DNA of 45,744 nt from Mycobacterium sp. E796 (GTDB taxonomy: Bacteria; Actinomycetota; Actinomycetes; Mycobacteriales; Mycobacteriaceae). The DNA is taken from assembly GCF_001672815.1 (NCBI RefSeq), contig NZ_LZKK01000300.1, positions 1 to 45,744 of the forward strand, written 5' to 3'. The position numbers were made by a program, and so were the translations under genes. Numbering within the stretch: position 1 is the stretch's first letter; the number at the start of each line of letters is the position of its first letter. Shown here piece by piece: positions 1 through 19,246 of the stretch. The notes under the pieces were generated by a model. That model was given only the letters and a program-made list of their open reading frames with translations. It did no database searches and was not told where the DNA came from.

Positions 1-2505
1 CACCGCGGCCGTCAGCGCCTTACCGGGGCCCACTTCGACGAACACCCCGGCCCCGAGCGTCTCGGCCAGTTGGATGCCGTCGGCGAAGCGCACCGGCGCG
101 CGGACCTGCTCGACCCAATACTGCGGGGAGCCGTACCCTGGCCCGGCCGCCTGGCCGGTCACGTTGGATATCAACGCAATCCGCGGTTCGGCCGGCGCTA
201 TCTGGCCGGCCACCTCCGCGAACCGCTCGATCATGGGTTCCATCAGCGGTGAGTGGAACGCATGCGAGACCGCCAATCGATGTATCCGCCGGCCCTGCTC
301 CGCCAACCGGTCGGCCACCGCGTCCACCGCGGCCGCCTCGCCTGAAATCACCACGGCGCTGGGCCCATTGACCGCCGCCAGGCTGACACTCTCGGTCAAC
401 AACGGCGCCACATCGGCCTCACTGGCGGCCACGGCGACCATCACGCCACCGGCGGGCAGCGCACCCATCAGGCGGCCCCGCGCGGCCACCAGTTTGGCCG
501 CGTCGGCCAAGGACAGCACCCCGGCGATGTGGGCGGCCGCGATCTCACCGACGCTATGGCCGATCACCACATCGGGCTGCACACCCCAGGACCGCCACAG
601 CGCGGCCAGCGCGACCTCGACCGCGAACAGTGCCGGCTGCGCAAACTCCGTGCTTTCCAACAGGTTCGGGTCATCTCCCCACATCACCTGGCGCAGCGGC
701 AACCGCAGGTGTTCGTCCAGGGCCTGCGCGGCCTCGTCGAAGGCGCGGGCGAACTCCGGGAAGCGCCGGTACAGCGCCGCACCCATCCCCAGCCGCTGCG
801 ACCCCTGACCGGGGAACAGCCACACGGTCTTGCCCGCTGCCCGCGCCCGTCCGACGACCGTGTCGGGGCCCGGGTCGCCGGCGGCCAGCTGCACCAAACT
901 CAGTTGCATCGCCTCGCGGTCGTCGCCCACCACCACGGCGCGATGATCGAAGGCGGAGCGCGTGGTGGCCAACGACCACCCGACATCGATGACGCTGAGG
1001 CCCTCGTCGGCGCTCACCAGCGCCAGCAGCCGCTTCGCGTACGCGCTCAGCGCTTCGGGCGAACGGGCCGACAGCACCCACGGCGCCACGACGGCCTGGC
1101 GGGGCTCATCCCGCTCAACCGCAACGCCTTCCAACGCCGGTGGATCCTCGACGATCACGTGGGCGTTGGTCCCGCTGATCCCGAACGACGACACCCCCGC
1201 CCGGCGCGGACGATCCCCCGCGGGCCAGGGCCGCGGCTCGGTCAACAACGACACCGCCCCCGCCGACCAATCCACATGCGGCGACGGCACATCCACATGC
1301 AACGTCTGCGGCATTACCCCGTGGCGCATCGCCTGGATCATCTTGATCACCCCGGCCACCCCGGCGCCGGCGGAAGTATGGCCGATATTGGATTTGATCG
1401 ATCCGAGCCAGAGGGGCTCTACGCGGTCTTGGCCGTAGGTCGCCAGAAGTGCCTGGGCCTCAATGGGATCCCCGAGCACCGTCCCGGTCCCGTGTCCCTC
1501 GACCACGTCGACGTCGGCCGCGCTCAGGCCGGCGTTGGCGAGCGCCGCGCGGATCACCCGCTGCTGGGACGGACCATTGGGTGCGGTCAAACCATTGGAG
1601 GCGCCGTCCTGGTTGACCGCCGAGCCGCGCAGCACCGCCAGCACCGGATGCCCCAGGCGGCGGGCGTCGCTCAGCCGCTCCAGCACCAGCACGCCCGCGC
1701 CCTCCGACCACGCGGTGCCGTCGGCGGCGCCGGCATACACCTTGCACCGGCCGTCGGGCGCCAGCGCCCGTTGCCGACTGAATTCCACGAAGGCGGCCGG
1801 GGTCGCCATCACGGTCACGCCGCCGGCCAGGGCCAGCTCGGACTCCCCCGAGCGCAGTGACTGCGCCGCCAGGTGCATGGCCACCAACGACGACGAGCAC
1901 GCGGTATCCACCGAGACCGCCGGGCCTTCCAATCCCAGCACGTATGCCACCCGGCCGGAGGTCACGCTCAGGGTCGAGCCGGTGAGCCCGTAGCCCTCCA
2001 GCTCGCCCTTCACCTCGCCGCCGTAGCCGGCGTGGATGACTCCGGCGAACACCCCGGTGGCCGAGCCGCGCAGCGTGAGCGGGTCAATCCCCGCCCGCTC
2101 CAACGCCTCCCAGGAGAGCTCCAGCATCAAGCGTTGCTGGGGATCCATCGCCAGGGCCTCGCTCGGGCCGATGCCGAAGAATCCCGCGTCGAAGTCGCCG
2201 GCGTCGCGCAGGAAGCACCCGCGGCGCGTGTACATCTTGCCCTTGGCATCGGGATCCGGATCGAACAACCCGTCGACGTCCCAGCCCCGGTCGGTCGGAA
2301 AATCCGACACCGCGTCGCGGCCTTCGACCACCATGTCCCACAACGCTTCCGGCGAATCCACCCCGCCCGCGTAGCGGCAGGCCATCCCCACCACCGCCAC
2401 CGGCTCCGACTGCTTGCCCTCCAACTCCAGGACGCGCCGGCGCGTCCGCCTGAGATCGGCGGTGAGGCGCTTGAGGTAATCGAGATGCTTTTCGGTGCCC
2501 GGCAC
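1..2505 (-). CDS. pks8: Type I modular polyketide synthase, N-terminal KS-AT part (pks8-like), truncated by window edge
   Basis: The first 835 codons of a type I PKS read in from the right; the gene continues beyond base 1. The start is GTG at 2505 with a strong AAGGAG Shine-Dalgarno at 2512-2517, 15 nt after the stop of the upstream PKS, so the two are co-transcribed. Residues 1-33 form a basic helical docking segment. A ketosynthase follows with DTACSSS (catalytic Cys about 203), EGHGTGT and KSNIGHT. The acyltransferase has GHSVGE near residue 650 and HAFH (bases about 260-271), the pattern usual for malonyl-CoA rather than methylmalonyl-CoA. The visible end (VEVGPGKAL) is the AT C-terminus, so later domains are not visible. 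The symbol rests on order (pks10-pks7-pks8 in H37Rv, from memory). PKS activity is very likely; the product is unknown. Confidence 0.9.
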   Translation of the reverse strand, partial: MPGTEKHLDYLKRLTADLRRTRRRVLELEGKQSEPVAVVGMACRYAGGVDSPEALWDMVVEGRDAVSDFPTDRGWDVDGLFDPDPDAKGKMYTRRGCFLRDAGDFDAGFFGIGPSEALAMDPQQRLMLELSWEALERAGIDPLTLRGSATGVFAGVIHAGYGGEVKGELEGYGLTGSTLSVTSGRVAYVLGLEGPAVSVDTACSSSLVAMHLAAQSLRSGESELALAGGVTVMATPAAFVEFSRQRALAPDGRCKVYAGAADGTAWSEGAGVLVLERLSDARRLGHPVLAVLRGSAVNQDGASNGLTAPNGPSQQRVIRAALANAGLSAADVDVVEGHGTGTVLGDPIEAQALLATYGQDRVEPLWLGSIKSNIGHTSAGAGVAGVIKMIQAMRHGVMPQTLHVDVPSPHVDWSAGAVSLLTEPRPWPAGDRPRRAGVSSFGISGTNAHVIVEDPPALEGVAVERDEPRQAVVAPWVLSARSPEALSAYAKRLLALVSADEGLSVIDVGWSLATTRSAFDHRAVVVGDDREAMQLSLVQLAAGDPGPDTVVGRARAAGKTVWLFPGQGSQRLGMGAALYRRFPEFARAFDEAAQALDEHLRLPLRQVMWGDDPNLLESTEFAQPALFAVEVALAALWRSWGVQPDVVIGHSVGEIAAAHIAGVLSLADAAKLVAARGRLMGALPAGGVMVAVAASEADVAPLLTESVSLAAVNGPSAVVISGEAAAVDAVADRLAEQGRRIHRLAVSHAFHSPLMEPMIERFAEVAGQIAPAEPRIALISNVTGQAAGPGYGSPQYWVEQVRAPVRFADGIQLAETLGAGVFVEVGPGKALTAAV

Positions 2506-2520
2506 CGCGTGCTCCTTAAG

Positions 2521-5500
2521 TTATGAGCCCAGCTCTTCGTCGAGGATGGCGAACAGTTGGCTTTCGGTCGCGGTGTGGATGTCTGCGTCGTCGGTGTCGT
2601 CGAGGTGGGCGCCGCTGAGGGTGGTCAGCAGGTTTTGCAGCCGGATGGTCAGGTGCGCCTTGTCTTCCGGGTTCCAGTCGGTTCGATTCAGGAGCGCTTG
2701 TAGCTCTGCGGCGATGTCGTTGGCGCGGGCCGCCGGGTCGGGCTTCTCGGTCCCGACCGCGAGGCGGGTGTCCAGGTATTCGCCCAGCGCTATGGGCGTG
2801 GGATGGTCGAAAATGATCGTTGGCGAAAGGGTGAGCCCGGTGGCGGTTTTCAGCCGGTTGCGCAGTTCGACCGCCGTCAGCGAGTCGAAACCCAGTTCCT
2901 GGAACGCCCGTTCGGCGTTGATGTCCGCCACGTCGGTTCGTCCCAGCACCGTGGCGGCGTTGCTGCGCACCAACTCGACGAGCTCGCGGTGGCGCTGGTC
3001 GGGGGCCAGTTCCCGCAGCCGCGCGGTCAGCCCCGTCGTCGAGGCGGTCACGGGAGCGTCGTCGATGACGCGGCGCGCGGGGCGGGTGGCCAAACCGTGC
3101 AGCAGGGGCGGTAGCGCGGCGGCGTTGTGCGACAGCGCGATCCGGTCCAGGGACGTGGCCACCACGACGGGCCGCTCGCCCACCATGGCGGCGTCCAGAC
3201 GCTGGAGGGCCTCGGTGGTCGACAACGGCGCGAGGCCCAGCCTGCTCATGCGGTCCTTGTCCGTGTCGCCCAGGTGCGCGGTCATCGCCGAAGCCTGCTC
3301 CCACAGGCCCCAGGCCACCGACAAGCCGGGCAAACCATTTGCGTGGCGATGGGCGGCGAGCGCGTCCAAGAAGCTGTTGGCCGCGGCGTAATTGCCCTGA
3401 CCGGGGGTGCCGACGATCCCCGCCATCGACGAAAACAGCACGAACGCGGACAGGTCCAGGCCCGCGGTCAGCTCGTGCAGGTTCCAGGCGCCATCGACCT
3501 TGGCGCGCAACACCGCATCCACCCGCTCGGGCGTCAACGACGCGATCAACCCGTCGTCCAGCGTCCCCGCCGCATGAAACACCCCGCGCAACGGATACTC
3601 GGCGGGCACCCGCGCCAACAGCGCCGCGGCCGCGTCCCGGTCGGCCACATCGCAGGACACCACGGACACACCGGCCCCGGCCGACCGTAACCCGGCCTCC
3701 AGCTCGGCGGTTCGTTCGTCGCCACCGCTCCTGCTGGCCAGTACGACGTGGGCCACCCCGTACTGGGCGACAAGGTGACGCGCCAGCGCCGAACCGGCCA
3801 TCCCGGTTCCGCCGGTGATCAGCGCGGTGCCCCCGGAAAGCCCCGACGACAGCGTCAGCACGATCTTGCCGACGTGGCGGGCCTGGCTGACGAACCGATA
3901 CGTCTCGGCGGCGCGGCGCACGTCGAAAGCCCTTGTCGGCAGCGGCTTCAGGACGCCCTCTTTGAACAGATCCGTCAGCTGGCCCAGCATGGCCGCGATG
4001 CGATCGGGGCTGACCTCGGTCAGGTCGAAGGCCTGATAGCGCACGCCCGGATGCTGCGCGGCGACCTCGTCGGGGTCGCGCAGGTCGGTCTTGCCCATCT
4101 CGACGAAGTGCCCTCCGTCGACCAGCAACCGCAACGAGGCGTCCACGAACTCCCCGGCCAGCGAGTCCAGCACGACGTCCACCCCGCGGCCCCCGCTTGC
4201 CGCGAGGAACTGTTGCTCGAACGCTGTTGTCCGCGAGTCGCCGATGTGGTCGTCGTCGAAACCCATCGCGCGCAACGTTTCCCACTTGCCCCGGCTGGCG
4301 GTGGCGAAGACCTCGGCCCCCCAATGCCGCGCCAGCTGGACCGCGGCCATGCCGACCCCGCCCGTGGCGGCGTGGATCAGCACCCGCTGTCCGGCCCGCA
4401 GCCCGGCCAGCACCGACAGGCCGTACAACGCCGTCAAGAACACCACCGGCACGCCCGCGGCCTCGAGCGTCGACCACTGCACCGGGACGGCGGTCACCAA
4501 CCGCGCATCGACCACCGCTTCGGAGCCCACGACCCCGAGCAGCCCCATCACGCGGTCACCGACCGCCAGCCCGGACACACCGGGGCCGACTTCGGCGATC
4601 ACGCCGACGCCCTCGGCGCCCAGCTGGCCGCCGCCGGGGTACATCCCCAGTGCCACCAGCACATCCCGGAAGTTCACCCCGACGGCGGCTACCGCCACGC
4701 GCACCTGGCCGGCGGCCAGTTCCACCGGCGGGCTCGGGCGCACGACCAGGTCCTCCAGCGTCCCACCCCCGCCGGCGTCCAACCGCCAATTCCCCTGCGG
4801 CAGCGCAAACGCCGCGTCGGGCGGCACCGGCGCCAGCCGGGCGGCATACGCGACCCCGGCCCGGATCGCCAATTGTGGTTCGCGGCAACCGATTACCGCG
4901 CTCGTGTCCAGCGATCCATCCGAATCGACCAGCACCACCCGGTCGGGATGCTCGGCCTGGGCGGAGCGGACCAGTCCCCACACCGCGGCGCCGGCCAGAT
5001 CCGTGACGTCCTCGCCGGGGAGCGCGACGGCGCCGCGGGTCTGCACCACCAGCACCCCGCGCCCGTCGCCGGCCAGCCAGGACTGCAACACTCCCAATGC
5101 CTCGTGAACGGCCTCGTGCGTTGCGCGCACCACATCCGGGCCCGTGCCCGGCTCCCACACCACCACGCCATCGCCAACACCGCTGTCGCCCAACGGCGTT
5201 GGTGACCAGGCGACCTCGAGCAGCCCGCCGACGCCCGGCACCGCCGCTGACAGCTGGCCCGCCGACATCGGCCGTAGGTCGAGGCGTCCTACCGACAACA
5301 CGGGAAGGCCCATCGCATCGGCCAACTCGATGGACACCGCCCCGGCGCCCGCCGGGGTGATCCGCACCCGCGCCCGCGATGCCCCCGCCGCGTGCAGGCT
5401 CACCCGCTGCCAGGAAAACGGCAGCACCGTCGAGGCGTCCGCATCGGTCAGGCCCAGCGCGTGCAGCGCGGCGTCCAGCAAGGCGGGATGAATCCCGAAC

Positions 5501-8500
5501 CCGTCAACCGTGACACCGGCCTCTGGTGAAACCGCGACCTCGGCGAAGATCTCGTCGCCGCGCCGCCACATGGCCCGCAATCCTCGAAAGGCCGCACCGT
5601 ATTCGTATCCCCGTGCCGCCAGGCGCCGATAGGCGTCGCTCACGTCGACCGGCTCCGCGCCCACGGGCGGCCAGGCTGACAAATCCGCGCCCGGCGCGGC
5701 CGAGCGACCCCCCAGCAGGCCCTCGGCGTTCAACGCCCACTCCGAATCCGGCTGCGCGCCAGAGGAATACACCGCCACCGGCCGCGAACCCGCCGCGTCT
5801 GCCCCGCCGACGACCACCTGAATCTGCGCCGAGCCGTCCGCGGGCAGCACCAACGGGGCCGACAGCGTCAGCTCCTCGATCACCGGACAGCCGACCTCGT
5901 CACCGGCCCGGGAGGCCAGTTCCACAAAACCGGTTCCCGGGAACAGCGTCACCCCGCTTACCTGGTGGTCGGCCAGCCAGGGCTGCGCGGCCGGGGATAG
6001 CCGACCCGTCAGCACCACGCCGCCCGAATCGGGTCGCTGCACCACCGCACCCAACAAGCCGTGCTCGGCCGCGGCCAACCCCAACCGACCCACGTCGCCC
6101 GAACCCATGAACTGGGCGGGCAACCAAAACCGCTGTCGCTGAAACGCATACGTCGGCAGCTCGACACGCCGCGCGTCGCCGCCGGCAAACGCCGCCCGCC
6201 AATCGACCTCGGCCCCGGCCACGTGCGCTTGCCCGACGGAGAGCCAGAACCGGTCGAGGCCGCCGTCGTCGCGGCCCAGCGACGGGACGACGATCGCGTC
6301 TTCTACGGAATTCACCGCGCCGAGCGTCTCTTCGATGCCCGCGATCAATACCGGGTGCGGGCTGCATTCGACGAACATCCGGTACCCGGCCTCGCGTGCG
6401 CCCCGTACCGCTCGCTCGAATTCCACCGTCTCACGGATGTTTCGGAACCAGTACTCGGCATCCAGGCCCGCCGTGTCCATGATCTCGCCGGTGACGGTCG
6501 AGTAGAACGCCGTCGAGGACGACCGGGGCTCGATGTCCGCCAGCGCCTGAATCAGGGGTTCGCGGATCGCGTCTACCTGCGTCGAGTGCGACGCGTAGTC
6601 GACGTCGATCCGGCGGGCCCGAACGTTATCGGCCTCGCAGTGCCGGATCAGCCCTTCCAGCGCCTCGACATCGCCCGACACGACGACCGCCGAAACCCCG
6701 TTCACCGCGGCGATATTCAGCCGATCACCCCAGTGCGCCGCCAACTCCCGTGCCTGCGGTAGGCCGCACGCCAGGGAGGCCATGCCCCCCTCACCCGACA
6801 ACTGCAGTAGGAGCAGGCTGCGCAGCGCCACGACCCGCGCGCCGTCCTCCAGTGACAGCGCCCCCGCCACGCACGCCGCAGCGATCTCGCCCTGCGAGTG
6901 GCCGATCACCGCGTCGGGGACGACGCCCATCGACCGCCACGACTCGGCGAGCGACACCATGACCGCCCACAGCGCCGGCTGCACCACGTCCACCCGATCC
7001 AGCCCCGGCGCGTCCGGCGCCGCGCGGATGACGTCGAGCAACGACCACTGGACGTGCTCGCCGAGCGCCTTGTCGCACCGGCGCATGTGGTCGGCGAATA
7101 CCGTTGACTCATCGAGTAATTGGGCCCCCATGCCGGCCCACTGTGAGCCCTGCCCGGGGAACACGAACGCCGTCTTGCCTGCCGCGCCGGCCCGGCCCAC
7201 CACCGCGCCCGCGCCGGGCGAACCGGATGCCACCCCGGACAGGCCGGCCAGCAGCGCCTCGCGGTCGGGACCGACCACGACGGCACGATGCTCGAACGTC
7301 GAGCGGCTGCTGGCCAGCGACCACCCGACATCGGCGGCGCTCAAACCCTCGCGCTCCCCGACCCAGGCCGCCAGCCGGGCCGCCTGCTCGGCCAGCGCGC
7401 GCTCGGAGCGAGCCGACACCACCCACGGCACCGACGGCGGCTCATCGCGTTGGGCCACAACCGGTTCCGGCTCGGCGGGTGCCTCCTCGACGATCACGTG
7501 CGCGTTGGTCCCGCTGATCCCAAACGACGACACCCCCGCCCGGCGCGGACGATCCCCCGCCGGCCAGGGCCGCGGCTCGGTCAACAACGACACCGCCCCC
7601 GCCGACCAATCCACATGCGGCGACGGCACATCCACGTGCAACGTCTGCGGCATCACGCCGTGGCGCATCGCCTGGACCATCTTGATCACCCCGGCCGCGC
7701 CCGCGCCGGCCGAGGTGTGGCCCATGTTCGATTTGATCGAGCCCAACCACAGGGGCTTTCCGGGTTCTGCCCTATTCTGCCCATAGGTCGCCAAAATCGC
7801 TTGGGCCTCAATCGGATCCCCCAGCATCGTGCCGGTGCCGTGCCCCTCCACGACGTCGACGTCGGCCGCCTCGAGGCGCGCGCTGGCCAACGCCGCTCGG
7901 ATCACCCGCTGCTGCGACGGCCCGTTCGGCGTCGCCAGCCCGTTCGAGGCGCCGTCTTGGTTGACCGCCGAACCCCGCAGCACCGCCAGCACCGAATGCC
8001 CCAACCGCCGGGCATCGCTCAGCCGCTCCAGCACCAGCATGCCGGCGCCCTCGGAGAACCCGGTCCCGTCGGCGGCGCCCGCGTAGGCCTTGCACCGACC
8101 ATCAGCCGACAGCGCCCGCTGCCGGCTGAAGTCGACGAACATCGCCGGGGTCGCCATCACGGTCACGCCGCCGGCCAGCGCGAGATCGCACTCCCCCGAC
8201 CGCAGCGACTGCGCCGCCAGATGCATCGCCACCAACGACGACGAGCACGCGGTATCCACCGACACCGCCGGGCCCTCCAGCCCCAGGGCGTACGCCACCC
8301 GGCCCGACGCCACGCTCAGCGTCGTGCCGCGCATCCCGTAGCGCTCCAGCTCTCCCGGCACCCGGCCCGCGCCGCCGTACGAACCATGGAAGACGCCGGC
8401 GAACACCCCGGTCGCCGAACCCCGCAAGCCCAGGGGGTCGATCCCGGCGCGCTCCAGCGCCTCCCACGAGATTTCCAGCAACAACCGCTGCTGCGGATCC

Positions 8501-8862
8501 ATCGCCAGGGCCTCGCTGGGCGCGATCCCGAAGAAGGCGGCGTCGAAACCGGCGACGTCCGCGAGGAACCCGCCCTGCCTCGAATACGACTTGCCGACCG
8601 CGTCGGCGTCGGCGTCGAACAGGTCCGCCAGGTCCCAGCCCCGGTCGTCCGGGAAGTCCGACACCACGTCGCGACCCTCGGCGACCATCGCCCACAGACC
8701 CTCGGGCGAATCGACCCCGCCCGGATAGCGGCAACCCATCCCGACGATCGCCACCGGCTCGGTCGCCTGGGCCAGATATTCGCGGTTCTCGCGCTTGAGC
8801 TGCTCGTTTTGTTTCAGCGACGCGCGCAGGGCCCTCACGAGCTCTTCGTGAGTGCTGCTCAT
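2521..8862 (-). CDS. pks7: Fully reducing type I polyketide synthase, KS-AT-DH-ER-KR-ACP (pks7-like)
   Basis: A 2113-residue single-module PKS starting at ATG 8862 behind GGGAGG. Residues 5-30 are a coiled docking helix. KS: DTACSSS with Cys206, His341 and His382. AT: GHSQGE with Ser656, and YASH at 756-759, the pattern typical of methylmalonyl-CoA. DH: HxxxGxxxxP from His966 and HPALLD with Asp1130. ER: NADPH loop [10 protein letters not shown] at 1497-1506. KR: GGTGMAG at 1684-1690, Ser1811, Tyr1825, Asn1829 and an LDD motif near 1768-1770 that points to a B-type reductase. ACP: GFDSL with phosphopantetheine Ser1994. The C-terminus ([12 protein letters not shown]) looks like the docking tail seen in mycobacterial PKSs, and there is no thioesterase. 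All catalytic residues are present, so a fully reduced methyl-branched extension is predicted. Length agrees with Pks7 of M. tuberculosis (about 2126 residues, from memory). Confidence 0.95.
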   Translation of the reverse strand: MSSTHEELVRALRASLKQNEQLKRENREYLAQATEPVAIVGMGCRYPGGVDSPEGLWAMVAEGRDVVSDFPDDRGWDLADLFDADADAVGKSYSRQGGFLADVAGFDAAFFGIAPSEALAMDPQQRLLLEISWEALERAGIDPLGLRGSATGVFAGVFHGSYGGAGRVPGELERYGMRGTTLSVASGRVAYALGLEGPAVSVDTACSSSLVAMHLAAQSLRSGECDLALAGGVTVMATPAMFVDFSRQRALSADGRCKAYAGAADGTGFSEGAGMLVLERLSDARRLGHSVLAVLRGSAVNQDGASNGLATPNGPSQQRVIRAALASARLEAADVDVVEGHGTGTMLGDPIEAQAILATYGQNRAEPGKPLWLGSIKSNMGHTSAGAGAAGVIKMVQAMRHGVMPQTLHVDVPSPHVDWSAGAVSLLTEPRPWPAGDRPRRAGVSSFGISGTNAHVIVEEAPAEPEPVVAQRDEPPSVPWVVSARSERALAEQAARLAAWVGEREGLSAADVGWSLASSRSTFEHRAVVVGPDREALLAGLSGVASGSPGAGAVVGRAGAAGKTAFVFPGQGSQWAGMGAQLLDESTVFADHMRRCDKALGEHVQWSLLDVIRAAPDAPGLDRVDVVQPALWAVMVSLAESWRSMGVVPDAVIGHSQGEIAAACVAGALSLEDGARVVALRSLLLLQLSGEGGMASLACGLPQARELAAHWGDRLNIAAVNGVSAVVVSGDVEALEGLIRHCEADNVRARRIDVDYASHSTQVDAIREPLIQALADIEPRSSSTAFYSTVTGEIMDTAGLDAEYWFRNIRETVEFERAVRGAREAGYRMFVECSPHPVLIAGIEETLGAVNSVEDAIVVPSLGRDDGGLDRFWLSVGQAHVAGAEVDWRAAFAGGDARRVELPTYAFQRQRFWLPAQFMGSGDVGRLGLAAAEHGLLGAVVQRPDSGGVVLTGRLSPAAQPWLADHQVSGVTLFPGTGFVELASRAGDEVGCPVIEELTLSAPLVLPADGSAQIQVVVGGADAAGSRPVAVYSSGAQPDSEWALNAEGLLGGRSAAPGADLSAWPPVGAEPVDVSDAYRRLAARGYEYGAAFRGLRAMWRRGDEIFAEVAVSPEAGVTVDGFGIHPALLDAALHALGLTDADASTVLPFSWQRVSLHAAGASRARVRITPAGAGAVSIELADAMGLPVLSVGRLDLRPMSAGQLSAAVPGVGGLLEVAWSPTPLGDSGVGDGVVVWEPGTGPDVVRATHEAVHEALGVLQSWLAGDGRGVLVVQTRGAVALPGEDVTDLAGAAVWGLVRSAQAEHPDRVVLVDSDGSLDTSAVIGCREPQLAIRAGVAYAARLAPVPPDAAFALPQGNWRLDAGGGGTLEDLVVRPSPPVELAAGQVRVAVAAVGVNFRDVLVALGMYPGGGQLGAEGVGVIAEVGPGVSGLAVGDRVMGLLGVVGSEAVVDARLVTAVPVQWSTLEAAGVPVVFLTALYGLSVLAGLRAGQRVLIHAATGGVGMAAVQLARHWGAEVFATASRGKWETLRAMGFDDDHIGDSRTTAFEQQFLAASGGRGVDVVLDSLAGEFVDASLRLLVDGGHFVEMGKTDLRDPDEVAAQHPGVRYQAFDLTEVSPDRIAAMLGQLTDLFKEGVLKPLPTRAFDVRRAAETYRFVSQARHVGKIVLTLSSGLSGGTALITGGTGMAGSALARHLVAQYGVAHVVLASRSGGDERTAELEAGLRSAGAGVSVVSCDVADRDAAAALLARVPAEYPLRGVFHAAGTLDDGLIASLTPERVDAVLRAKVDGAWNLHELTAGLDLSAFVLFSSMAGIVGTPGQGNYAAANSFLDALAAHRHANGLPGLSVAWGLWEQASAMTAHLGDTDKDRMSRLGLAPLSTTEALQRLDAAMVGERPVVVATSLDRIALSHNAAALPPLLHGLATRPARRVIDDAPVTASTTGLTARLRELAPDQRHRELVELVRSNAATVLGRTDVADINAERAFQELGFDSLTAVELRNRLKTATGLTLSPTIIFDHPTPIALGEYLDTRLAVGTEKPDPAARANDIAAELQALLNRTDWNPEDKAHLTIRLQNLLTTLSGAHLDDTDDADIHTATESQLFAILDEELGS

Positions 8863-8995
8863 GAGCCCCGGCCTCCCGGGTTACTCAATCGGCGCCAAGC
8901 CGCGCGACGATCATCGCCATATTCTCTCAACGGCCGCTCGTGCCGTCTGCCGATCTCGTCAACTGCGGGCGCCAGGGGTCGCGCCACTCGTGGAC

Positions 8996-10057
8996 TCAAT
9001 GCCAGCGCAGGAGCACGAGCTCAGAACAGAATCCGGGACCCATCGCGATCATCAGCCCGGGGCTGTCGCTGGGCGGCGGCTTGGCCAGGGTGTCGCGCAG
9101 CACGTGCAGCACCGACGCGGACGAGAGGTTGCCGATCTCGCCGAGCGAACGCCAGGTCAGCTCCAGGGCCTCCGGCGGCAGGTCGAGGGTCTTGACGATC
9201 GCCTCGATGACCTTGGGACCGCCGGGATGACTGACCCACGCGCCCACGTCCGTCGTCGTCAGGCCATGAGCTCCGAGGAAGCCGGTGACGTCGTCGTACA
9301 GGTACTGCTCGACAACGCCGGCCACATCCTTCGACAAGACCAGCTCGAAGCCGGTGGCGCCGACGTCGTAACCCATCGTGCGTAGCGAGTCGGGGTAGAG
9401 GTGACTGCGGGAGTCAACGATGTCGGGACCGACGGCACCGATATGCTCGGCGCGGCGCTCCCCGACAGCCACCACCGAGCCCGCCCCGTCAGCGAACAGC
9501 GCGCTGCCGACCAGGCCGGCCACCGTCGGCTTGTAGCCCGGGTACGTCATCGAGCAAAGCTCCACCGAGACGAGGGCCGCGACGCCGTCCGGCGCGCCCC
9601 GCAGGTAGTCGTTCATGCGGGCGACCCCCGCGGCGCCGGCAACGCAACCCAACCCGAACAGCGGAACCCGGCGCACATCGGGACGCAGGCCGAGCCGCCC
9701 GGCGATGCGAGCGTCCAGCGACGGCACCGCGATCCCGGTGACCGTCGTGGTGATCAGCACGTCGAGGTCCTGCGGCTGCAGCCCCGCCTCCTCGAGAGCG
9801 CCCGACAGCGCCTCGCAGCCCAGATCCACCGCGTGCTCGATGAAGACCCGGTTGGCCACGCTGAAGTCGGTCAGCGTCGGGTATTTCTCCAGCGGCAAAA
9901 CCAGGTGGCGGCCGTTGACCTTGGAGCTGGCGTGCAGCTGGCGAACGAGGTCCTCGTATTCGGCAAACTCGGGGATGCTGATAAAGAACTCGGTCAGCTC
10001 TCGCTGCGAATAGCGGTGAGGCGGCAGGGCGCCGAAGACTCCTGCGATGACGCTCAT
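8996..10057 (-). CDS. pks10: Type III polyketide synthase, chalcone synthase-like (pks10-like)
   Basis: A 353-residue chalcone/stilbene synthase-fold enzyme that extends an acyl-CoA starter with malonyl-CoA units without an ACP. The triad is visible: Cys138 in FGLGCVAGA, His277 in SHPGGPK and Asn310 in EIGNLSSAS; the C-terminal GPGF is kept. ATG 10057 is chosen over the in-frame GTG at 10066 because AGGG lies 8 nt before the ATG but abuts the GTG, and because the resulting 353 residues equal my memory of M. tuberculosis Pks10. It is the first gene of the PKS set; 133 bp without obvious features separate it from pks7. Mycobacterial homologues make long-chain pyrones or take part in phthiocerol dimycocerosate synthesis; the product here cannot be read from sequence. 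Confidence 0.93.
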   Translation of the reverse strand: MSVIAGVFGALPPHRYSQRELTEFFISIPEFAEYEDLVRQLHASSKVNGRHLVLPLEKYPTLTDFSVANRVFIEHAVDLGCEALSGALEEAGLQPQDLDVLITTTVTGIAVPSLDARIAGRLGLRPDVRRVPLFGLGCVAGAAGVARMNDYLRGAPDGVAALVSVELCSMTYPGYKPTVAGLVGSALFADGAGSVVAVGERRAEHIGAVGPDIVDSRSHLYPDSLRTMGYDVGATGFELVLSKDVAGVVEQYLYDDVTGFLGAHGLTTTDVGAWVSHPGGPKVIEAIVKTLDLPPEALELTWRSLGEIGNLSSASVLHVLRDTLAKPPPSDSPGLMIAMGPGFCSELVLLRWH

Positions 10058-10550
10058 TGGTCCCACCCTTTTGGAGACGTGTAACTAGGCCGATAGGTTC
10101 AGCCAGATCGCTTTTCGAGCTGAAAGCTTAGCCGGGTTTCATAAGTAAGGCAGAAATGGGCCGCGGACCTGCGGCGTTAGCTGGAGCCATTGGCGACAAG
10201 CCGACATGAAGTGGGCGACGGCGCCACGGGGGCGGCGCGGAGGCGCAACGCCGGTCGAGCGACTCGGGAAAGTCCCAACGCATTCCCCGTCGCATTAATT
10301 TGCCGCCGCGTCAATATACCGACGGCCTGGCGCCGCCACCCTGATTAGCCCCGGAAACAACAACCGAAACCCACCAAACCACACGGGGAATACGACGCAA
10401 CGCTGCCATTCGACGCGAAAGAGCTTTATCGGCATCGCAAGCCGACCGGCTGTATTGCCGGGCAAACAAGCCGATGGCATTTGTATTCAATGGTCCGAAT
10501 TCCTCGGCAGCGGCTGAGGAATTGGTCCGCGTCCGTTCGACGATTCCCGG
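10058..10550. other. Intergenic region between argH 3' end and pks10 5' end
   Basis: About 490 bp without a convincing gene. It should hold the pks10 promoter (right-to-left) and the end of the arginine operon. An imperfect dyad GCTTTTCGAGCTGAAAGC lies at 10110-10127, 53-70 bp upstream of the pks10 start, as a possible operator. A hairpin near 10498-10523 is listed separately. Short ORFs here lack ribosome binding sites and are not called. Confidence 0.5.
10498..10523 (-). terminator. Candidate terminator hairpin after argH
   Basis: Perfect 8-bp arms AATTCCTC / GAGGAATT around a 10-nt loop, starting 28 nt past the argH stop. No U-tract follows on the minus strand, so a strong intrinsic terminator is not proven; the position at the end of the arg operon is the main argument. 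Confidence 0.4.
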
Positions 10551-13269
<2,719 letters not shown>

Positions 13270-13281
13270 TGACTTATCTCC

Positions 13282-15882
<2,601 letters not shown>

Positions 15883-15886
<4 letters not shown>

Positions 15887-16841
15887 GCGTTCCACCTGCG
15901 CCGCTCTCCCCCGCAAGCGGGAGGTGCCCCCACCTCATCGCTGCGCTCTGCATCGTCGCCGGCGCGCACCACCTTGGTTCCGGTGCCCGCATCGGTGAAA
16001 AGCTCGACCAGCACGCAGTGTTCGACCCGACCGTCGATGACGTGCGCGCTGGGTACACCCCCGGTGACGGCCCTCAGGCACGCCTCAACCTTCGGGATCA
16101 TGCCGGTCTCTAGCGTGGGCAGCAGTCGCGCGAGTGCGACGGTGTCGATCTCGCTGACCAACGACGCGCGGTCCGGCCAGCTGGTGTATAGGCCTTCGAC
16201 ATCGGTGAGCATCAACAGTTTTTCGGCTCCCAGGGCTTCGGCCAGCGCCGCCGCGGCGGTGTCGGCGTTGATGTTGTGGACGACGCCCTCGGCATCGGGC
16301 GCCAGCGTAGAGACCACCGGAATACGGCGTGCCGCAATCAGATCCAGCACCGCGGCGGTGTTGACCAGCTCGACGTCGCCCACCAGCCCGATGTCGGTGG
16401 CCACGCCGTCGACCGTGACGCTGCGCCGCACCGCGGTGAACAGTTGCGCATCCTCGCCCGTGATCCCGACCGCATAAGGCCCGTGCGCGTTGATCAGGTT
16501 CACCAGCTCGCGGCCCACCTGCCCGAACAACACCATCCGCGCCACGTCGAGCACTTCGGGGGTGGTGACCCGGAAGCCGCCCTTGAAGTCGCCTTCGATG
16601 CCGAGCCGGCGCAGCATGGCGGTGATTTGGGGTCCGCCGCCGTGCACGACGACGGGGTGGATGCCGCAGTTGCGCAGGAACGCCATGTCGGCCGCGAAGG
16701 CGTGGCGCAGCGTGTCGTCGGTCATGGCGTTGCCGCCGTACTTGATGACGACGATCTTGCCGTGCAACTGCTTGAGCCAGGGCAGGGCTTCGGCGAGCAC
16801 CTGCGCTTTGATCTGAGTGGGCAATTCTTCGACGCGGAGAC

Positions 16842-16845
<4 letters not shown>
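15883..16845 (-). CDS. argB: Acetylglutamate kinase with an unusual C-terminal extension
   Basis: Phosphorylates N-acetylglutamate, usually the arginine-inhibited step. ATG 16845 overlaps the argJ stop (ATGA). The amino-acid kinase fold is clear: KYGGNAM at 35-41, [10 protein letters not shown] at 65-74 and [16 protein letters not shown]. From memory M. tuberculosis ArgB ends near residue 294 at TKVVRG; here TKVVR is followed by about 26 extra residues rich in Arg, Gly and Asp. The DNA for the extension is a palindromic repeat-like segment (15906-15934), so the natural stop was probably displaced by that element while the ATGA overlap with argD was kept. Function is expected to be retained. 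Confidence 0.96.
15906..15934. repeat. Short palindromic repeat-like element at the argB 3' end
   Basis: CTCCCCCGCAAGCGGGAG (15906-15923) folds on itself and is followed by GGTGCCCCCACC, a second small dyad. It encodes most of the extra ArgB tail. I associate this GC-rich motif with dispersed repeats in some mycobacteria, but that is from memory and unverified; only one copy was noticed here. Confidence 0.5.
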
Positions 16846-19122
<2,277 letters not shown>

Positions 19123-19126
19123 TAGT

Positions 19127-19142
19127 TTGCAAATCCATTCCA
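19127..19142. promoter_or_regulatory. Weaker second ARG box
   Basis: TTGCAAATCCATTCCA on the plus strand matches 11 of 16 positions of the same operator and is separated from box 1 by 4 bp. ArgR hexamers usually occupy two closely spaced boxes, which favours a real tandem operator. A TTGCAA -35-like element lies within it on the minus strand. Confidence 0.6.
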
Positions 19143-19246
19143 CAGGTCGAGCGGGAGGCGGTGTGCGCCCAGGAGGTCGCGTCGGGCAAGGCGTCGCTTC
19201 GCTTCGGAAGAGCGAGGCCTACACGACTCTCCTGGGCGCCACCGGG

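Noticed and set aside
3748..5205. Long plus-strand open frame (485 codons)
   Set aside because: Antisense to the ER-KR part of pks7; GC-rich coding DNA leaves long open frames on the opposite strand and no domain is recognisable.
19185..19235. Possible terminator after PE1
   Set aside because: Only a mismatched 8-bp stem (TCGCT/AGCGA core) without U-tract; too weak to call.
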